The notes beneath the pieces were generated by a model, which made no database searches, was not told the DNA's origin, and saw only the letters and a program-made list of their open reading frames with translations. The position numbers and the translations under genes are program-made. DNA of 64,000 bases. It comes from Solen grandis. Taxonomy: Eukaryota > Mollusca > Bivalvia > Adapedonta > Solenidae. Each line of letters starts with the position of its first letter. Positions within the stretch are counted from its first letter, which is position 1. The stretch spans positions 10,842,035-10,906,034 of the forward strand of contig CM037795.1 in NCBI GenBank assembly GCA_021229015.1, in the 5' to 3' direction. Positions 43,077-58,363 of the stretch are shown piece after piece.

Positions 43077-44370
43077 TTTATATAGATACACATATTCTAG
43101 TGTGTATTTTAGTATATATATTTCATTGGCGACATACCAAAGTCGAAAAAAATAGTACTGGTTACAGAGTGATTTTAGTACAACTTTATCCCGATGAATT
43201 CATAAATTTTCCTGTATTTGGCATGTTTTTAATTCCATTTGGATTACATAAAAGGGCTTTCTGCTGTGTCCACCTAGACTGACCATCATCAGGCAGTGCT
43301 GAGTGTCAATTGTTCACCTGTTTCTGAATGAAGTCAGTATTCTGTTTAGAATAGAAAAGCCACGTTCACAACTAGCAGTGTGGACACTTAAAGTTAATGC
43401 TAGTTTTGCAAGGATGTTGAGATTTGGAAATTCTTGATATTTCACTATCAGAGTATTAATTTAAGGCATTTAGCTGTTGTGAAATTAACAATGACAACGG
43501 ACAGCACATTGAATTATATAGCAAGTTACCTCCTACAAACCAGACATTAAATCCATCAGAACATAGTTGCATTAGTGTGATAATGTAATCATTATCAAAA
43601 ACAATAACTTATGGAACATTTACGAATATTTAATTGGTTTACCCAACTTAATGAATTAAATAAAATGACTTATCATGTATGTACGAAATAATACCAAGGC
43701 TTAACTTTTTAAAATTTGAATAAAAAACATCACCTGACTTTAATGTTGTCAGTCATTGAATCAACAAACTGATTAGCAATTTCCCTCAGATTTAAATTGA
43801 ATCTGGTTATGTGATGCTGGATCTTGAACACAGAGCTATTTGGTGTCAGGTCGTCTATCAGTTTCTTCAGGTAAGGAAAATCCAAACTTCGAACTTTTTT
43901 AAGGTCTGCCAAAGAAAGGTCTTACTTCACCCGTGATACAGTTTTGTTGATTTTAATGTTTTAAACTTAAATTTCTAATTTAAAACTTTCGATGCTGTAT
44001 GACCTGGCATAATACTCTGACTCCAAACTGAACTTGGTTGACCATTAACATTAAAAGAAAGAGGATTCTGAGTAAAAACATGACATCATTTTATGATTAA
44101 AAAAGGCATAATTTACAAGTTTTGATTGCCAAAACGTAAAAACTATTGAACAAATAAATAATGTTAAACTTGTTTTTTACTTATAAAGAAATGACATCTC
44201 AGTCCAACTGCAATATCTTCGCAAGAGCTACATTAACATTAGGACAGCACTGTAACTGGTGCCATTGCATCCATCATGAGATAGCTGATAGACAGAAATT
44301 TGTCAGGGGAGATCTGAAATTATGCATTAAGTCGTATGTATTTTATCGGAATAGCTCCACTCTTCTTCTA
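42306..44370. other. Intergenic, no gene seen
   Basis: AT-rich, with a (TA)n microsatellite at about 43040-43072. Open frames here are short and unrecognised. Confidence 0.5.
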
Positions 44371-44377
44371 AAACAAG

Positions 44378-45300
44378 AAGGGCCAGCATGGCTCTAGAAC
44401 GCTCACTAGAGCACCATCAGTTTAATGAAACAATTCAGTTTGGCGTTGATTAAAATTTCGGATACAAACAACTTCAAGTTTCTATATAGACTAAATATTA
44501 AAACTAGCTAACCATCTGCAGGATTTAGGGGATCAAAACTACAAAAGACAGTACAAAACCATGGGCTCATCATAGGTTCAAAACAAAATTTAATTTTGTG
44601 CATTGGTTTAAGAAGCGAAGATGTTATAAATTACTTCACAAATGAGAATAGCACTGTGTCTTTATCAAATTTGTATGTCAGCAAATGTTTGTCTCTTTCG
44701 GCCTTGTTAAAAGTTAACAAATATATCATTTATGAAACTTATACAACACTTTGAAACAATTCCCGTGATATCTACAGCAACTATAAAAAAAGATCCAATA
44801 AAGGTGGATAATCAATATTTTATATTAAGAGTATTTAAGTGTGCATGGTAGAGAATAATGTAACCATTTGCGCCAAATAAAATAAAATTCTCATCATTGA
44901 TTTTAGAGAAGATGAATTTTTAAATGTTCTATATTGGAGTATATAAGGAAACTTGCAAACCCCGTGGGGCCTCATTCTTCAAGGGATCATCTTTATTTTA
45001 GTAAATATGGTAGAGATGAATAAGTGACCATTTGTGCCAAAGAAAAAAATGGTTTCAGAGAAAATGATTTTTGAAATATTCTATATGGACGAGTATATAA
45101 GAAAACTTGCGAAATTGTGGGCTTCATTTGTTATTTATCTTAGCAATTATGGTAGATAACTATGAGGTGACCATTTGTGCCAATGGAAATTAAATTCTGA
45201 CCATTGGTTTCGGAGGATAAAATATTTATTATTTTTAATAAGAAGGTGTTGGTTGTCATGGTATCCGGAGTTCTGCATGGATGAAGTTTATTTTAGCAAT
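44378..45300 (-). repeat. Dispersed repeat, reverse orientation, with ~150-bp tandem units
   Basis: Starts 'aaacaagaagggccagcatg' and 'gctcactagagcacc', the reverse of the end motif at 737-780. From about 44840 to 45200 units with 'ccatttgtgccaa', 'tatataag.aaacttgc' and 'atggtagaga' recur about every 150 bp. Confidence 0.65.
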
Positions 45301-45974
45301 TATTCTGAAGGTTCACTCAGGGATAATTCATTCAAGTAAATGAATTAACTGTGTAATCATTATTAACCATATCGAACTTGGGGCGCCATTGATTGATATA
45401 TCAACTGACAGTTAATCTGTGTCTTGTCAATAACAACTTACTTTGATCAGTCATAAAATGGTAGCTGGATAAATTTCTGTATTTCTTCTAACCACTCAAA
45501 GACCTAAACCCAAAGATAAGTAACTCATATAAGCGTGTGAAGGAATATGGTATACCCTCGGCGCCACCGCGATATTGTGAGAAAAAAGCCGGTGCGCTTT
45601 TACTGAAGTAACTTCTGCACGGAGTTGTGTTCCGACGCCATTCGAAAGCCTACGATGATCATCTATAGCATTAGGTGCACGTGAGGAACATGGTAAACTT
45701 CAGCTGACTGTAACTGGTTGCATACGGCGGATACATAGTACAATAATGACTGTTTAAATACGAGAGTAATCAATATAAGTTCTTAATGATTGATTAAGGA
45801 CTGAAAGGGAAATATTTCAGGAAGGAAATAGTTCAATTAATGAAACAAGAGCATCTTTGCTAATATTTCGGCAAATATTGCCATTATGTTTATACTCTCG
45901 CAATATTTTTTTTAATGTATTTTCCTCTTCATAAAGGCAATAATTTTTTGGGGAGTTACTTAATTTATTAACTA

Positions 45975-46390
45975 GTATTAAATGGTTAAAGCATCCGCCC
46001 TAGAATCGAAAAGTCGTGGGTTCGATCCCCGACCACGACATACCAAAGTCGTAAAAAATTGAGCATATTCTGCTTCGGGCAAAACAAACAGACGTTAAAC
46101 AGTGCGAGTGTAAATTTTACTCTTTAAACTACAGAAGCCTCGTAACAGTCGGATATGACTCGCTACTAGAACAGAAAAGCATGCGTCCATCAAAACGCAC
46201 ATTAACTTTCCGACCACAGCAGTATCATACCGGTATAACGCCCTTGCACGGCGCTCAGCATACGTGGGTAGTGAGGAATAGTGAGTGCGGTGTCATGAAA
46301 ACTTGACTGGATGTGGTATCATGCCACATGTCTATGGCGTGATACCATAGAATTGCAGCACTATATCTGTCTGAAGTAAACATCGTAAGT
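45975..46390 (+). mobile_element. tRNA-derived SINE, diverged
   Basis: Head 'aatggttaaagcatccgccc' with B-box 'gggttcgatcccc' at about 45980-46035; tail 'ggtatcatgccacatgtcta' at about 46314-46335. Sequence between is longer than in the copy at 8432, so there may be an insertion. Confidence 0.75.
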
Positions 46391-48270
46391 AGATTAACAT
46401 TTGATACATAGTGTAAAATTTGTTATAACCAGTTACATAAATATTCATATATATGTATACAAAACGTATTCTCTTAGTTCTTTTAATCAAATTGTAATAG
46501 TTGAACGCTTGATTAACTACCCGGAAGTCTCTCTTAGGTGTATCACACTACCACACACTATACTATATAATGCAAAACTTGCCCTCTTCTTTTAATCAAA
46601 CAGTAATGTTTCGACGCATTTACTATAATTTCATTTACATTTTTAATCCAAAACAAGAAATATCGTCTGGCGAAACGGTGGGGCACGTTTATTTTGCGGC
46701 TCCTCCCCGAGTTAAGCTGACGCTTATTTTATGTATCTCTAAATAAAATGTATGTAACAATGTGTGTTTCATTCATCTTTCATTTTGATGTATTTAAATG
46801 AATTAAAACGCGTTTAATCCTTTTGATATTGTCATTTGGTATCCCCGTTTATGATCCCTATTATATAGGCAGCATGGGTCGGCGGACCACCCCTGGCTGA
46901 CCTTAAACTAATTAAAATATTCTTGAAAGAAAACAAAGAAAAATGGATGTATTGTTGACTTAGACTGATTAAAATGAATTAACACATAGACTTTATATAT
47001 AAGAAACCCTTTTGGCAAGTGTTAGGTAGTACAAATTCTAGTGACCCACAATGTAAACGTCATCCTTCCATCGGAGAGCCGCAAAATAAACGTGCGTCAG
47101 GTAATAGTTTGTCGGATTTAAAAGCAACACGAAACAAAGCGTTTAAACATGACAATTTGATTAAGAAACGTAAGAAAATAAGTTTAAACATAAATGTAAA
47201 GTATTTTATTGTGGTATTGTGTGACGTTTCGCGCCATTTTACCAGAAGATATTTCTTCATTGTAAAGTAAGACAGAGTCTTCACACAATAATATCAAAAA
47301 CCAGTTGTGCTTTGACAAAATTTAATTCCTTCTTGAATGTATTGATTCGCACAACCATACATGCGTAATACCAACGACGGTAAAACTGCTGGAAAATACA
47401 ATTAAACTTACAAAGATATTAATTTAAAAACAGTCCCTGTAAATTACACACAATGATAGATTATGTACGAGTATGTACATTCCAGTCATATTTTGGCTAC
47501 AGTTAGCTGGATTCTTCAGTTTAAGCTTGACACAGCTGTGAGATAGTGTGTGTTTAGGAAATAAACGACCGAGGTTATAGACATATAACCGCATGTATGT
47601 ATGGCTTTAGACAGGGATTGTGAGCAAATAAACACTTGATAAGCGCAGAAAGTCAATAAAAAAACTGTATATATCATGCTAAAAGGTAATATATCTATTT
47701 CAATATTAACAATTTAAATTCGCACAAAATTAATTAGAACTTCAATAAAAATGTGCTGTTCGTGTGTAAGTAGGTACATACTACACACACTGTGTATAAT
47801 TTTATATGTTTTAGTGTGCGTGCATGCGCGCGCGTGTGTGTATTTATTAATTTGATTTAATACCAAAACTAGCTGGGTCATTTTAAGGACGTTGGTTATA
47901 TGAAGTAGGCGCAACGTGATACTCCCCTGCGATATCAGACCGTAGATAGATGGTATGATACCACTTGATACCGGGGCTACCAGTATTTGAACTACCCTTA
48001 TTATCTTACATTGTACTACCACGTAAAAACGTTCTCTTTACGCTTGTCTAGGCCTGGGGCAAGACTTTCTAGGCAGCCTCTCCTAAATACCAAATGGACA
48101 CCGAATATATATCTTATGGACTAATTATAAGGACTGGATCGAAACACACTTTCTTTTCTGTCCTGGTATATTTCTATACGGTAAATATTTAAACCTTTTC
48201 AAGGACCTAACAACTTTTCAAGACCACTTATCTCGCGATGTCCGTCTTTGTTTATGATAACCACCCCGTA
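46391..48270. other. Intergenic, no gene seen
   Basis: AT-rich DNA with a GT/GC-rich alternating run near 47812-47842. No exon is recognised. Overlapping short frames on both strands near 47019-47284 look like chance. Confidence 0.5.
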
Positions 48271-48275
48271 ACTGC

Positions 48276-48283
48276 TATAAATA
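48276..48283 (+). promoter_or_regulatory. TATA-like box of the second gene
   Basis: TATAAATA about 190 nt upstream of the ATG at 48468. A start about 30 nt downstream would leave a 5' UTR near 160 nt. Position only; no transcript evidence. Confidence 0.45.
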
Positions 48284-48467
48284 TCCACTTCTTCCCTACC
48301 CGTGGATGGTTTTGAGCTCTTTTGCAAAATAGATAAAACAGTGCACGATGTATCATTAATTTACCCGATACGCTCCTGTCTCAAGCAGGAAGTAAAAGTC
48401 CGCATTTAGTCGGAACTTATTAGAAGCGGCCGCACGACGTGGCTCAGTCTGGACTCCCGTTGGGACA

Positions 48468-48540
48468 ATGAGAAGTCAAAATTTTGTCCTATGGATATGT
48501 GTATTGTTTTGTTCTTGTGTGATCGAATTCACTGATTCTG
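48468..48540 (+). CDS. Second gene, exon 1: signal peptide
   Basis: Starts at ATG in the context GGACAATGA and encodes MRSQNFVLWICVLFCSCVIE, a short charged start followed by a hydrophobic core, then FTDSG. Donor GTAAGT, phase 1. Confidence 0.85.
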
Positions 48541-51500
48541 GTAAGTTAAGTACTTTGTTTACTTTATCTAGTGTATTCCACTTCGTACATAGTTCACAGG
48601 TTCATTCAAAATCGCTGTCGATTTTACATAATACATTTAGGTTCAGAAAAATACAGAACAGAACAATAGAAAATAATATAAACTGAACATTTTAAAAAAT
48701 AAATTGGATACATACTACATTCAAAATCTGAATGTCCAATGTCGTGAACGTCGCGTGCGACATTCAAAATCTGAATGTCCAATGTCGCGAATGTCGTGCC
48801 GCAACATTTAAAATCTGAATGTCCAATGTCGTGCCGCGACATTCAAGATCTGAATGTCCAATGTCGCGAATGTCGTGCCGCGACATTCAAAATCTGAATG
48901 TCCAATGTCGTGAATGTCGTGCCGCGACATTCAAAATCTGAATGTCCAATGTCGTGAATGTCGCGTGCGACATTCAAAATCTGAATGTCCAATGTCGTAT
49001 GTCTTGAATAGTGAGAGTTGAATGTCGTATGTTGTATGTCGTATGTCGAGCCAACTTCACACAGCCTAAATATTACATTTACAGTGCCCAAGGGCGTAGC
49101 AACGCGAGAATGTAAAAATAAGACAATATATCCTAACAAATTATCATTATGAATAAAAATCTGTATATAAAATGGGTATTGCTATTTGATGTATTATGTC
49201 TCAGCTAAAAGCATGTTACTCACTGTGCGTATAACCTCTACCACGGAATGTTTAATAACGATCAATCAACAATTCGGGTGCGTCTTCTTTTCTTTATTTG
49301 TTCAGCGAAAATGTGTCGTTGTAAAGTTATCTACGTTATTTCTTACACAGTGTGGTTGAATTTGCCATCTAAATAGAAAAATCAAAGCCTTGCGTACTAT
49401 TTACTCTGTACTGATAAATCCACATTTACAACTGACTTTATGGCTACACAAGTAAGGACTGTCTACTATTTACAGATAACAACGGATAACTGGGGGCTTT
49501 ACCCTTACCATGCTAAATTTCTTAATTGGACTTGTACATTCTTCATTTTGGACAGAACCATTCGTGTTTATGGGGGTGATTGCTGAAAATTAATTGACTG
49601 AATAACGAACAGTGTAAACCATTGGTCCGGTGTAAGGAAAATGTAACAGGGTGTGATATCATGCCACATGTCTACGACGTGATACTGCAGTGTGGCAGCA
49701 CTAAGTCCGTCTCAAGTAGACATAGTCTCCAAATGACTGAAATACCGTCGGTTGGTCAACAAATAAGCATTCTCATATGTCGCGCCTAGGAGAGTGTATT
49801 CATTTATTCAGAGTGTATAACAACAACAACAACAAATACAACAGTCTACATGCCGTAATCTGAGTGGTTTATAAAACGGTAAAAAAAATCGTAGAAATAA
49901 CCTTATGTATTTTGCGCCAAGGCCAGTGAAATTTTTATAGCTTCGGTATGATGCGGCCTGATATCGACCTCCAAATTATGCGGCGGACATTCTAACCACT
50001 CGGCTAACGGGAGCGGTCTGTTTAAATACGATATTTACTACTAATTTAATAAAAAGAATTAATGTTAGAAAAATAAAGTTCAATGGATAAATTCATGATG
50101 CTGTTAATGGATTTCCACAGAATCACAGATATAGAAATAACATAGTTTTCTTTGTATTTGCTGTCGATATTTTTAATTATATATGTATCCTAATTGATAA
50201 ACATATATAGTGTTCAACACTTCTCAAACTCAAAAGTCAAGAAAACGGTGAAGATAAATTCAAACAACCATTATTATTCCATTTTAGGCAGACTAGAGTG
50301 AAATGATTCCATATTCTTTCACGAATATTACATAACAGTCTGATTACATTACGCGTGTTTTGGCGACCACTTAAGGGACAAGTCAAAAAGATGAATAAAA
50401 AGGTTCACATCGACCTATAGGCGAAGTTTGTGCATATTATAAATTAGTTCGATACTCATAAATCTCTTATATAAGCGTTATTCTACATAGTAGGAAAGTA
50501 ATGAATGCGTTGTTAAAATGTCAAATTCCAAATGTCGTTGGGATTAAGATGTTATCATAAATTCAATTTCATAAGTGTCAGTGTTTTCCCCCTAATTCAA
50601 TGCCAAGCTATAAACGCTTTTCTGATGTAAAGCATAATTCCGATTTGTCTCAACTTAACAAAACTTGATTAAATCAAATCGTGTTTCTTCGATACAAGAA
50701 TATACACGATCTGTTTCCTGAGAAGGTAGGATATAGACAACGAACCGTATGCATGCGTGCTCGTAGTTTCTAAAAGAAAGAAAAAAATCAACATTACCTA
50801 GCCACCTACTATCTGTCGGAAGTTAAATCCAAGCAGATAAATGATCAAACTTTAATAAAAAATACTCGATCTTACCAGGTTCGATGGATACTATCCATAA
50901 ACGTGTTGAGATAGATGAAAGATAAGAATCTATATTTCCCGGTCAGATTTTATGTGTTCATAACTTTTCATGAAATACAGGGTCTCTGTTGATAAAAACG
51001 GACCTTGATCAGTTGCGTTCTGGTAGTTAAAGCTCTTAACCAATTTATTTATCCTTTTTCATTAAATAGTTAAACAACTTTGACTATCCAACCCCGATCC
51101 ACCTAGTAGTACCTACCTACCCATGTATGGTACGTTGTTATACTATTATTGGTACGTTATATTATTTTTATTATTATTATCATACTATTTATTAAATGTA
51201 TGGACGTATTTCAATACCTGAAATATTATAACTTCAATTGTTATGAATTCAAAACTTCCGAAAACAAATTAGACACATATAATGTAATGCAACAATACAA
51301 ATATTTTTTAAATACAGTTCATACGATGTATTGTTTCAAGAACATTGAATGTAAAATAAGGGGTTTGAAAATAGTTTATCAAAATCCCGTCACCAATGTA
51401 CCAAACGCTCTTAAAATCTTGACCGCTTCGATAGCATACCAGTTAAGGCATCCGCATTTTGCCTATGTGACTGTTTGTAACTTAAAACAACAACAACACG

Positions 51501-54192
51501 GGTTATATATTTTTCCCTTTGATATCAATACTGCATAGTTTCCGTTACATTGAATTGTTACTTCTTCGCTGAGGGGAGACATTGAAAAATCGCAGGGTGC
51601 CTTCACGTTACTATCTAGGCGCTAAATTAGTTAAAGTTCAAACAGTACTAAAGGATTACCACATTTTATCACTGATAAAAAGATATTTATGTTTCAAAAT
51701 AGGTTATCATTCGTCCGAACGACTAGGACAGTGTGCTATATGAACTGAGAGTTTTCAGTTACAAACACTTAGCAGACTTTGTATCGGTCATATTGAACCA
51801 AATACCATTTGAAGTTTAAACTTGGAGTGCATAATTATAAACAAGCAACTTTGTTTTTAAGTAAGTATATGTTAATACGTGTATTATAAACGTATATTAC
51901 CGCCGCAAATTTATTTAAAAAAATAAAGTGCAGCTTAAAACTCATTACAAAATTTGACCTTAGGCCACATTTTAGCGAACTGCACAACTAACATCAAATG
52001 ATACCGTACTTAACGTACGGGTATCAAACGCTTAAAAAGTTGGTTTTAATATTTTCTGGAGTCCACTTCAACAAAGTGGTTCGGTTCTTTAAAAATAAAA
52101 CAAATTTAGTTGAAATATGATGATATGCATTTTGATTTTAAAACTTAACCTTAAACAAATATTGACAAAAGCTGCAGTTAAATTTGTGGTTAATAGCGAC
52201 ATATGCCATGTCCCGTTTCCAACGGTACAAGTCATTCATAACGCAGTGCTAAGATATTTATACCGGGTAAGTTGTCACAAATCCGTAGCTTAGTCATAAG
52301 TATTTGAAAAGGTGCCTCTGTACTTTAAATTTGTTCTAAAACATCCACAGATGATTAAAATAACATATTTTAACTTTATATGTCAATTACGTCTTTCAGT
52401 GCCAAGTTACATGCAATGTGACCAACACTTTCCAAATTTATTTGACAGGAAACAAAGACTTTACCAAAATTACTTAGGGATGGTATGATATATCTATCAT
52501 CTGTTTGGATGACCTTTTTAAAATGAATAAGGCCAGCCGCTGATTTCGAGCAAATTGATATCATCTATATTTTGAATCAAGTAACATAAAACAACTTTTA
52601 AATTCGCATCTACGAGTATATAAAAAGCCACATTATTTTTGGTTCTAAAACTAGTGGATTGTCCGACACCGGCCTTGCATAAGGTTAAGGCCGAATATTA
52701 ACCCTTTTCCTCATATAGACTCATTTTGACGCACTCAGTAGGTACCACATAAAGCTTGATCTGCAGAAAGCCAAACTGAAACCTTACCAAATTTAATTGT
52801 AAAATCCTCATTACCAGACCACTGAGGAGCAGCGAACAGCATAAAACCTGATCAACCTGCGAGTTACTCGCAGGCTGATCTGGTTTTATGCTGTTCGCAT
52901 AGGTCTTTTCATGGTATCCTCTATGAGGGAAAGGGTTAAGCAGTTACCTTGTTTGCTCAATGAGAGGCAAAAGAGTGCCTGATAACTGGAAACATTACAC
53001 TTGTAAAAAGGGGTTATTTCTAATATTTAACAGTATTGGTGCACATGACCACAGAATAAAAATTAATTAAAAGATTAAGCTTGTCTACGTCTTGCCAAGA
53101 GAATCACAAGCGAGTATTGTACGCAAATTTCCCTTTTTTTTCTAGAGGGTCAGTTTTGTCCAACATCCTGTCTATCCTACTGTACAGTCAGTAAATGCTG
53201 CTGTCAGGAATTTGTAAATTAAATAAAGGCGTTAATTTGTCAAACAATAAGAAACTCCAAGAAAATAGTGGTCAGGGACCATCTGATTCATGATGTTATT
53301 TTACTCTTTTGTTTTTAAATGTACGTCGGCTTACATCTTGTGTCAATGAGTTTCCAACTTAAAAACCGCCGCCCTTAAAAAAGGATTTTGTCGTTGATTG
53401 AAATCAAAATTAAGATTAAATACATCTACATACTAAGTAGATAATGACGTATAAAAATTGACCAGACAAACAATTATTGAGCTGATTTAAACTAAAAGGG
53501 ATGTCGTCAAATATATTTTTGCCGGTACTAGATATCATGTTTTACGAGCAATATGAAATATATGACACCCTTTCGGAACAATTTTAGGTCCGGTTGACGG
53601 CGCACCTCGTTATGATTGAATAGATAAATGATAGTGTATGCCATTTTTTTTAGAATTGTTATAATTTCGAAAAACCTTTCAATTTTGTCAAGTTCCTTTA
53701 GCCTTACATAGTACCGTGCAAAACAAAATTAATGCGCGCCATCGCGCAATTTCATATGCTTCTGCAAGACAAAACAATACTTTAACTCGCTAAATCGACT
53801 GTCTCTAACTTTTAGATTAGACGGTTAAAATCATTATCAGCGTCATTATTATCATCATTTAAACAATGAGTCATCCTTTTACAGAATGTCCTCCACACGG
53901 ATACTACAACATACCAAGTTTCGGGGAAAACTGCTCTTACCAATGTCACTGTGTAAGTGCCGAACAATGTGATGCAATATCAGGGAAGTGTTCAACCGGA
54001 TGTGCACGTGGATGGATGGGACCTGGATGTCAGTACAGTAAGTTAAACTATTTTCAGGCCCACAAGAGTCTCGCTGTGGTGCATATTTTGCCGTTCTGAT
54101 GTACAAAACAATGTTATAATCTCAATAAAGGTCAAGAGAAAGATTAATCATTGCTACATATTAATCACGGTGGTTGAGATATTTTAGGTACT

Positions 54193-54237
<45 letters not shown>

Positions 54238-56629
54238 CTCGACCCGGCCCGGGATCGTACCCGTTCCGCCGCCGGCGTGATAGCCCAATACTCTAACTAC
54301 TGAGCCAAAGAGTCGACTCAGATTGTCAGAGATTGTATTTATACCTGTGACGACGCATCGTAAGATATATATACCTTGTTATGTGCTAACGTCTCAAAAT
54401 GTGTCTGAATGAGGTATCGTGGCATTTGTCTGCGACGTGATTTTGCAGTGTAGCATCATTCTATCTACATTTTGCAGACAGCCCCTCAAAGTCAAGAGGA
54501 CGGCGGATGAGAACAAATTAACAAAAACGATATACCATCAGAGATGCCTGTGTAATACAAAAATAAGAATGTTAACTCTATTGAAATATGTACAATCCAT
54601 TCAAAGCCTAAATTTCCACATATTTTATGATATGTACCGCTGCAATGTCCCAGATGTACGGTGGCATAAAGGTGACATTCACTACTCTTTTTTTATATCG
54701 AGGGAACGAGATAAGAAGTCGAGGGAACGAGTTAGTAAGTCGAGAGAACGAGTTTATTATCTCGCGGGAACGACTTATTATCTCGAGAAAACGAGATTAT
54801 AAGTCTAGGGAACGAGTTAATTATCTCGAGGGAACGACTTATTATCTCGAGAGAACGAAATAATAAGTCAAGGGAACGGGATAATAAGTCGAGGGAACGA
54901 TATAATAAGTCGAGAGAACGAGATAATAAGTCAAGGGAACGACTTATTATCTCGAGAGAACAATAATAAGTCGAGGGAACGATATAATAAGTCGAGAGAA
55001 CGAGATAATAAGTCAAGGGAACGAGATAATAAGTCGAGAGAACGAGATAATAAGTCGAGAGAACGAAATAATAAGTCAAGGGAACGAGATAATAAGTCGA
55101 GGGAACGAGTTAATTATCTCGAGAGAACGACTTATTATCTCGAGGGTCCCAATATGGCCAGTGTATGAAATATGAGTTCACATATAGACTACAAAGACAT
55201 TGCTATAACAAAAGGCGCCAAATTTTTATGAAATGCAAGAAAATGGGTCAGATAAGGTATAACCTACAGCAGATTAAGGATCGTTTGTTACAGTTACAGT
55301 TTAATAGTGGGATTATTGTTAAAACTTGTAGCTTAAAAATTGCTTAAAGTTCTTAAGCTGACAATAGGTGCTATTGTATATCTTTCTTATTCTACACTGT
55401 ATTTTATCTTTGTGTTCTAGTTGACTATCAACTATCATTGACTATTAATACGGGTTTTAGGGTTATGTTGATGAAATTAAAATAATATGATTATTACAGT
55501 AAATACGCAATGGGTATTTTTCGTGTGAATATTTTTCTGTATTTGATGAAATATGTTATTTTTGTATTTTAGTAATGTTCATTTGTTAGTTTAACATAAT
55601 ATACCGTCCCCGGTGGCGGAGTGGTTAGAGCGTCCGCCTCGGGAGCGGGGGTTGTGGGTTTGATCCGCGGCCGCGATTTCCCAAAGTCGTAGAAAATGGT
55701 ACTGTTCCCTTGCAGGACTGGTTGGCCCGGTGTCAGGATAATGTGCCTGGGTGTGGTATCATGCCATATGTCTACTGCAATTGGTATATCAATATCAGAG
55801 TTAAATATTTTGTCGTTCAAAACGAATTGTATAAAGAAACAATGAAAAAAAAAAACTTTACAAATTGCTTCTATAGACCCACAATGGAAACGTTCCGACA
55901 GTCTCTTCCTAATTCCCCAGAGTTCCGCCTCGGAAGCACAATGAATCTATACCAGAACCATATTTTATGACTTTGGTTTGTCGCGGCAAGGGATCGAACC
56001 CACGACCCCCCACTCCCGAGGAGGACGCTCTAACCACTCAGTCACCGGGGACCGTAAGTACTTGTGCCAAACATCTTTGCCTCAAATTTCTATAGCTGAG
56101 ACGGCCTCCAGACTAACTGAGTACGTTCAGAATTAAAGCTTTAACTGTTTTGATATCACTTAAATTTCTTTCCAAATCAAATGAGTACAAAATTCTATGT
56201 GATTGGCCTTACGGAAACGGATGCGTCCTGTGTGCTCAGCATAACATAATTTGGCGATAAGAAAGTCTTTCTCGAAAAAATATAACATGATCGTCTCTGA
56301 TTATCATGAACGACAATTGTAACAAGTAATTTGATTGGTTGACTAACTTGTTCTTTCGACTCATTATCTCGTTCTCTCGAGATAATAAGTCCTTCCCTCG
56401 AGATAATTAACTCGTTCCCTCGACTTATTATATGGTTCTCTCGACTTTTTATTCCGTTCTCTCGAGATAATAAGTCAAATGAAGAGTAACATCATTCTAG
56501 ATCTTCCGAGGTATAAAAAGAGAAAAACAGTCATTATAGTGAACATCATATTAGATATAATTAGATAAACATATATCAAATGATGTTTTACTTATGTAGT
56601 GCGTGTATTAACTACCTTCGTATATGCTC

Positions 56630-56660
<31 letters not shown>

Positions 56661-58318
56661 AACTAGCTTTTTATTTATTTTTGATTGATTGGCAGGAAAC
56701 ATATCACCGAAAATACAAAGTACAGAAAATCACCCACGCACAGAAACACCCTCAGATTTTGCAACATTAGCGGTGGATGGGGACTCGTCAACATGTTCTC
56801 GGACAGGTACAATAGGTGAAGGGGACAATGGAAGACACTACTGGAGGATTGAATTTGACAGAGACTTCTATATTGTGGGACTGATGCTGTACATTAGAAA
56901 TGAAGATAGAGGTATAAAGTAATAAATAAACTTAACTCTTGTAAAACACACTAATGAGTGACCATCAAGTGATTTCCGAAAGTTAATATTGATATACTGC
57001 TTTTAATCATTTTCATTTATCATTTGTACCTTAATGTTTAATGTTTGGTTGTATTTATAATAAGATCTTTTTTATTGCATCTGACTCCGACTTTTTGGAA
57101 AATATTCACGTATATGACGATAGTAAGGGTATATTTGTTGTGAATACACTTAACATGCTTAATATCAAATACAAAGAAAAACATGGCGTCTGAGAACAGA
57201 ACATATGACTTGACTTGACTATTTGAGTTTACCGTCGCTTCGACAGTATTTCAGGCATATAGCGACGTCCAGCTAATTACAGGTGGAGGAAGACCCCGAA
57301 TGCACGGAGGCATCCGGGTAGAACCACCGACCTACCGCAAGCCAGCTGGAAGGCTTCCTCACATGAAAACCCGAATGACCCTGCAAGGATTCGAACCCAC
57401 GCCCACGCGGTGAGGGGCTGAGTGAGTGTTAGCGACTTTACCCTGAAGTATTTATTTTAATCATTATGTTAAGTTATTGACTTCAACTATGTCGTCTTTT
57501 TATGTATTAACTTCCGGTGTCAACTATTGCAAAAGCCAAATACCAGATATCCGTATAACTGCTATAAAATGGACTTGAATAACATCCTTTAAAGTGTTAT
57601 TGTTTAGATTTGGTTATGGGTTTATCCTAGATATCTCAGGATATAGGTATGCATTTGTTTCTGATTTTTTAAACAACGCATAAGCGAAATCTCGACTAAG
57701 AAATGGTATAACGATATACGTTTTCGCGTTGTGGTACAATCATTGTTAGAATCTGAAATTACCTAGAAATTGATAAACCTTTAACTTAAAATAGGGAAGA
57801 CACAAGCACCCTTTAGATGTTCAAATCATTAATAAAATATAGAATTAGGAAGACATCAGAATGTAGAATGGGAAGAGAGAATATGTTTGCATTGTTTTAC
57901 CATTAATTAATATTTGTGTAATTGAGGATGAATTCCATGCATTTTTCAAAATTGAAATGTCTTAAAAATGGAAAAAGTAATCTGTTCAACTGCTACAATG
58001 GTCAGAGACACCATATTTCTTTCGTAATTTATTTAAAAATGACAAAAATAGTACAGATTAAAAGTTAGCTATATATTTATCAAGGTTAATGGATGCAATT
58101 GAGAAAGAGCAGTAAGGTGCCACAACTAATACATGTTTTGTTTTTTTTTGTTTTTTTTTTATGGTTGTTGTTATTGTTGTTTTGTTTTATCCGTATGTTG
58201 TATCATGAGCTGAAGGCCTTTATGAACAAGAAAATTATTGGATTGATATTAATTTGGGCGTTGCTAGTTGACTGCATAACGGCGACGGTAAACTCAAATG
58301 TGCAATAAATCTGCCCCC

Positions 58319-58363
<45 letters not shown>

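Noticed and set aside
48717..49045. CRISPR-like array
   Set aside because: Repeats are contiguous palindromic minisatellite units without unique spacers, in a eukaryotic intron.
51149..51538. 129-codon open frame
   Set aside because: Low-complexity Ile/Tyr/Asn-rich translation, no known domain, no splice or promoter support; likely chance in AT-rich intron.
54732..55079. Tyr/Leu/Ser-rich antisense open frame
   Set aside because: Translation of the 20-bp minisatellite, not a gene.
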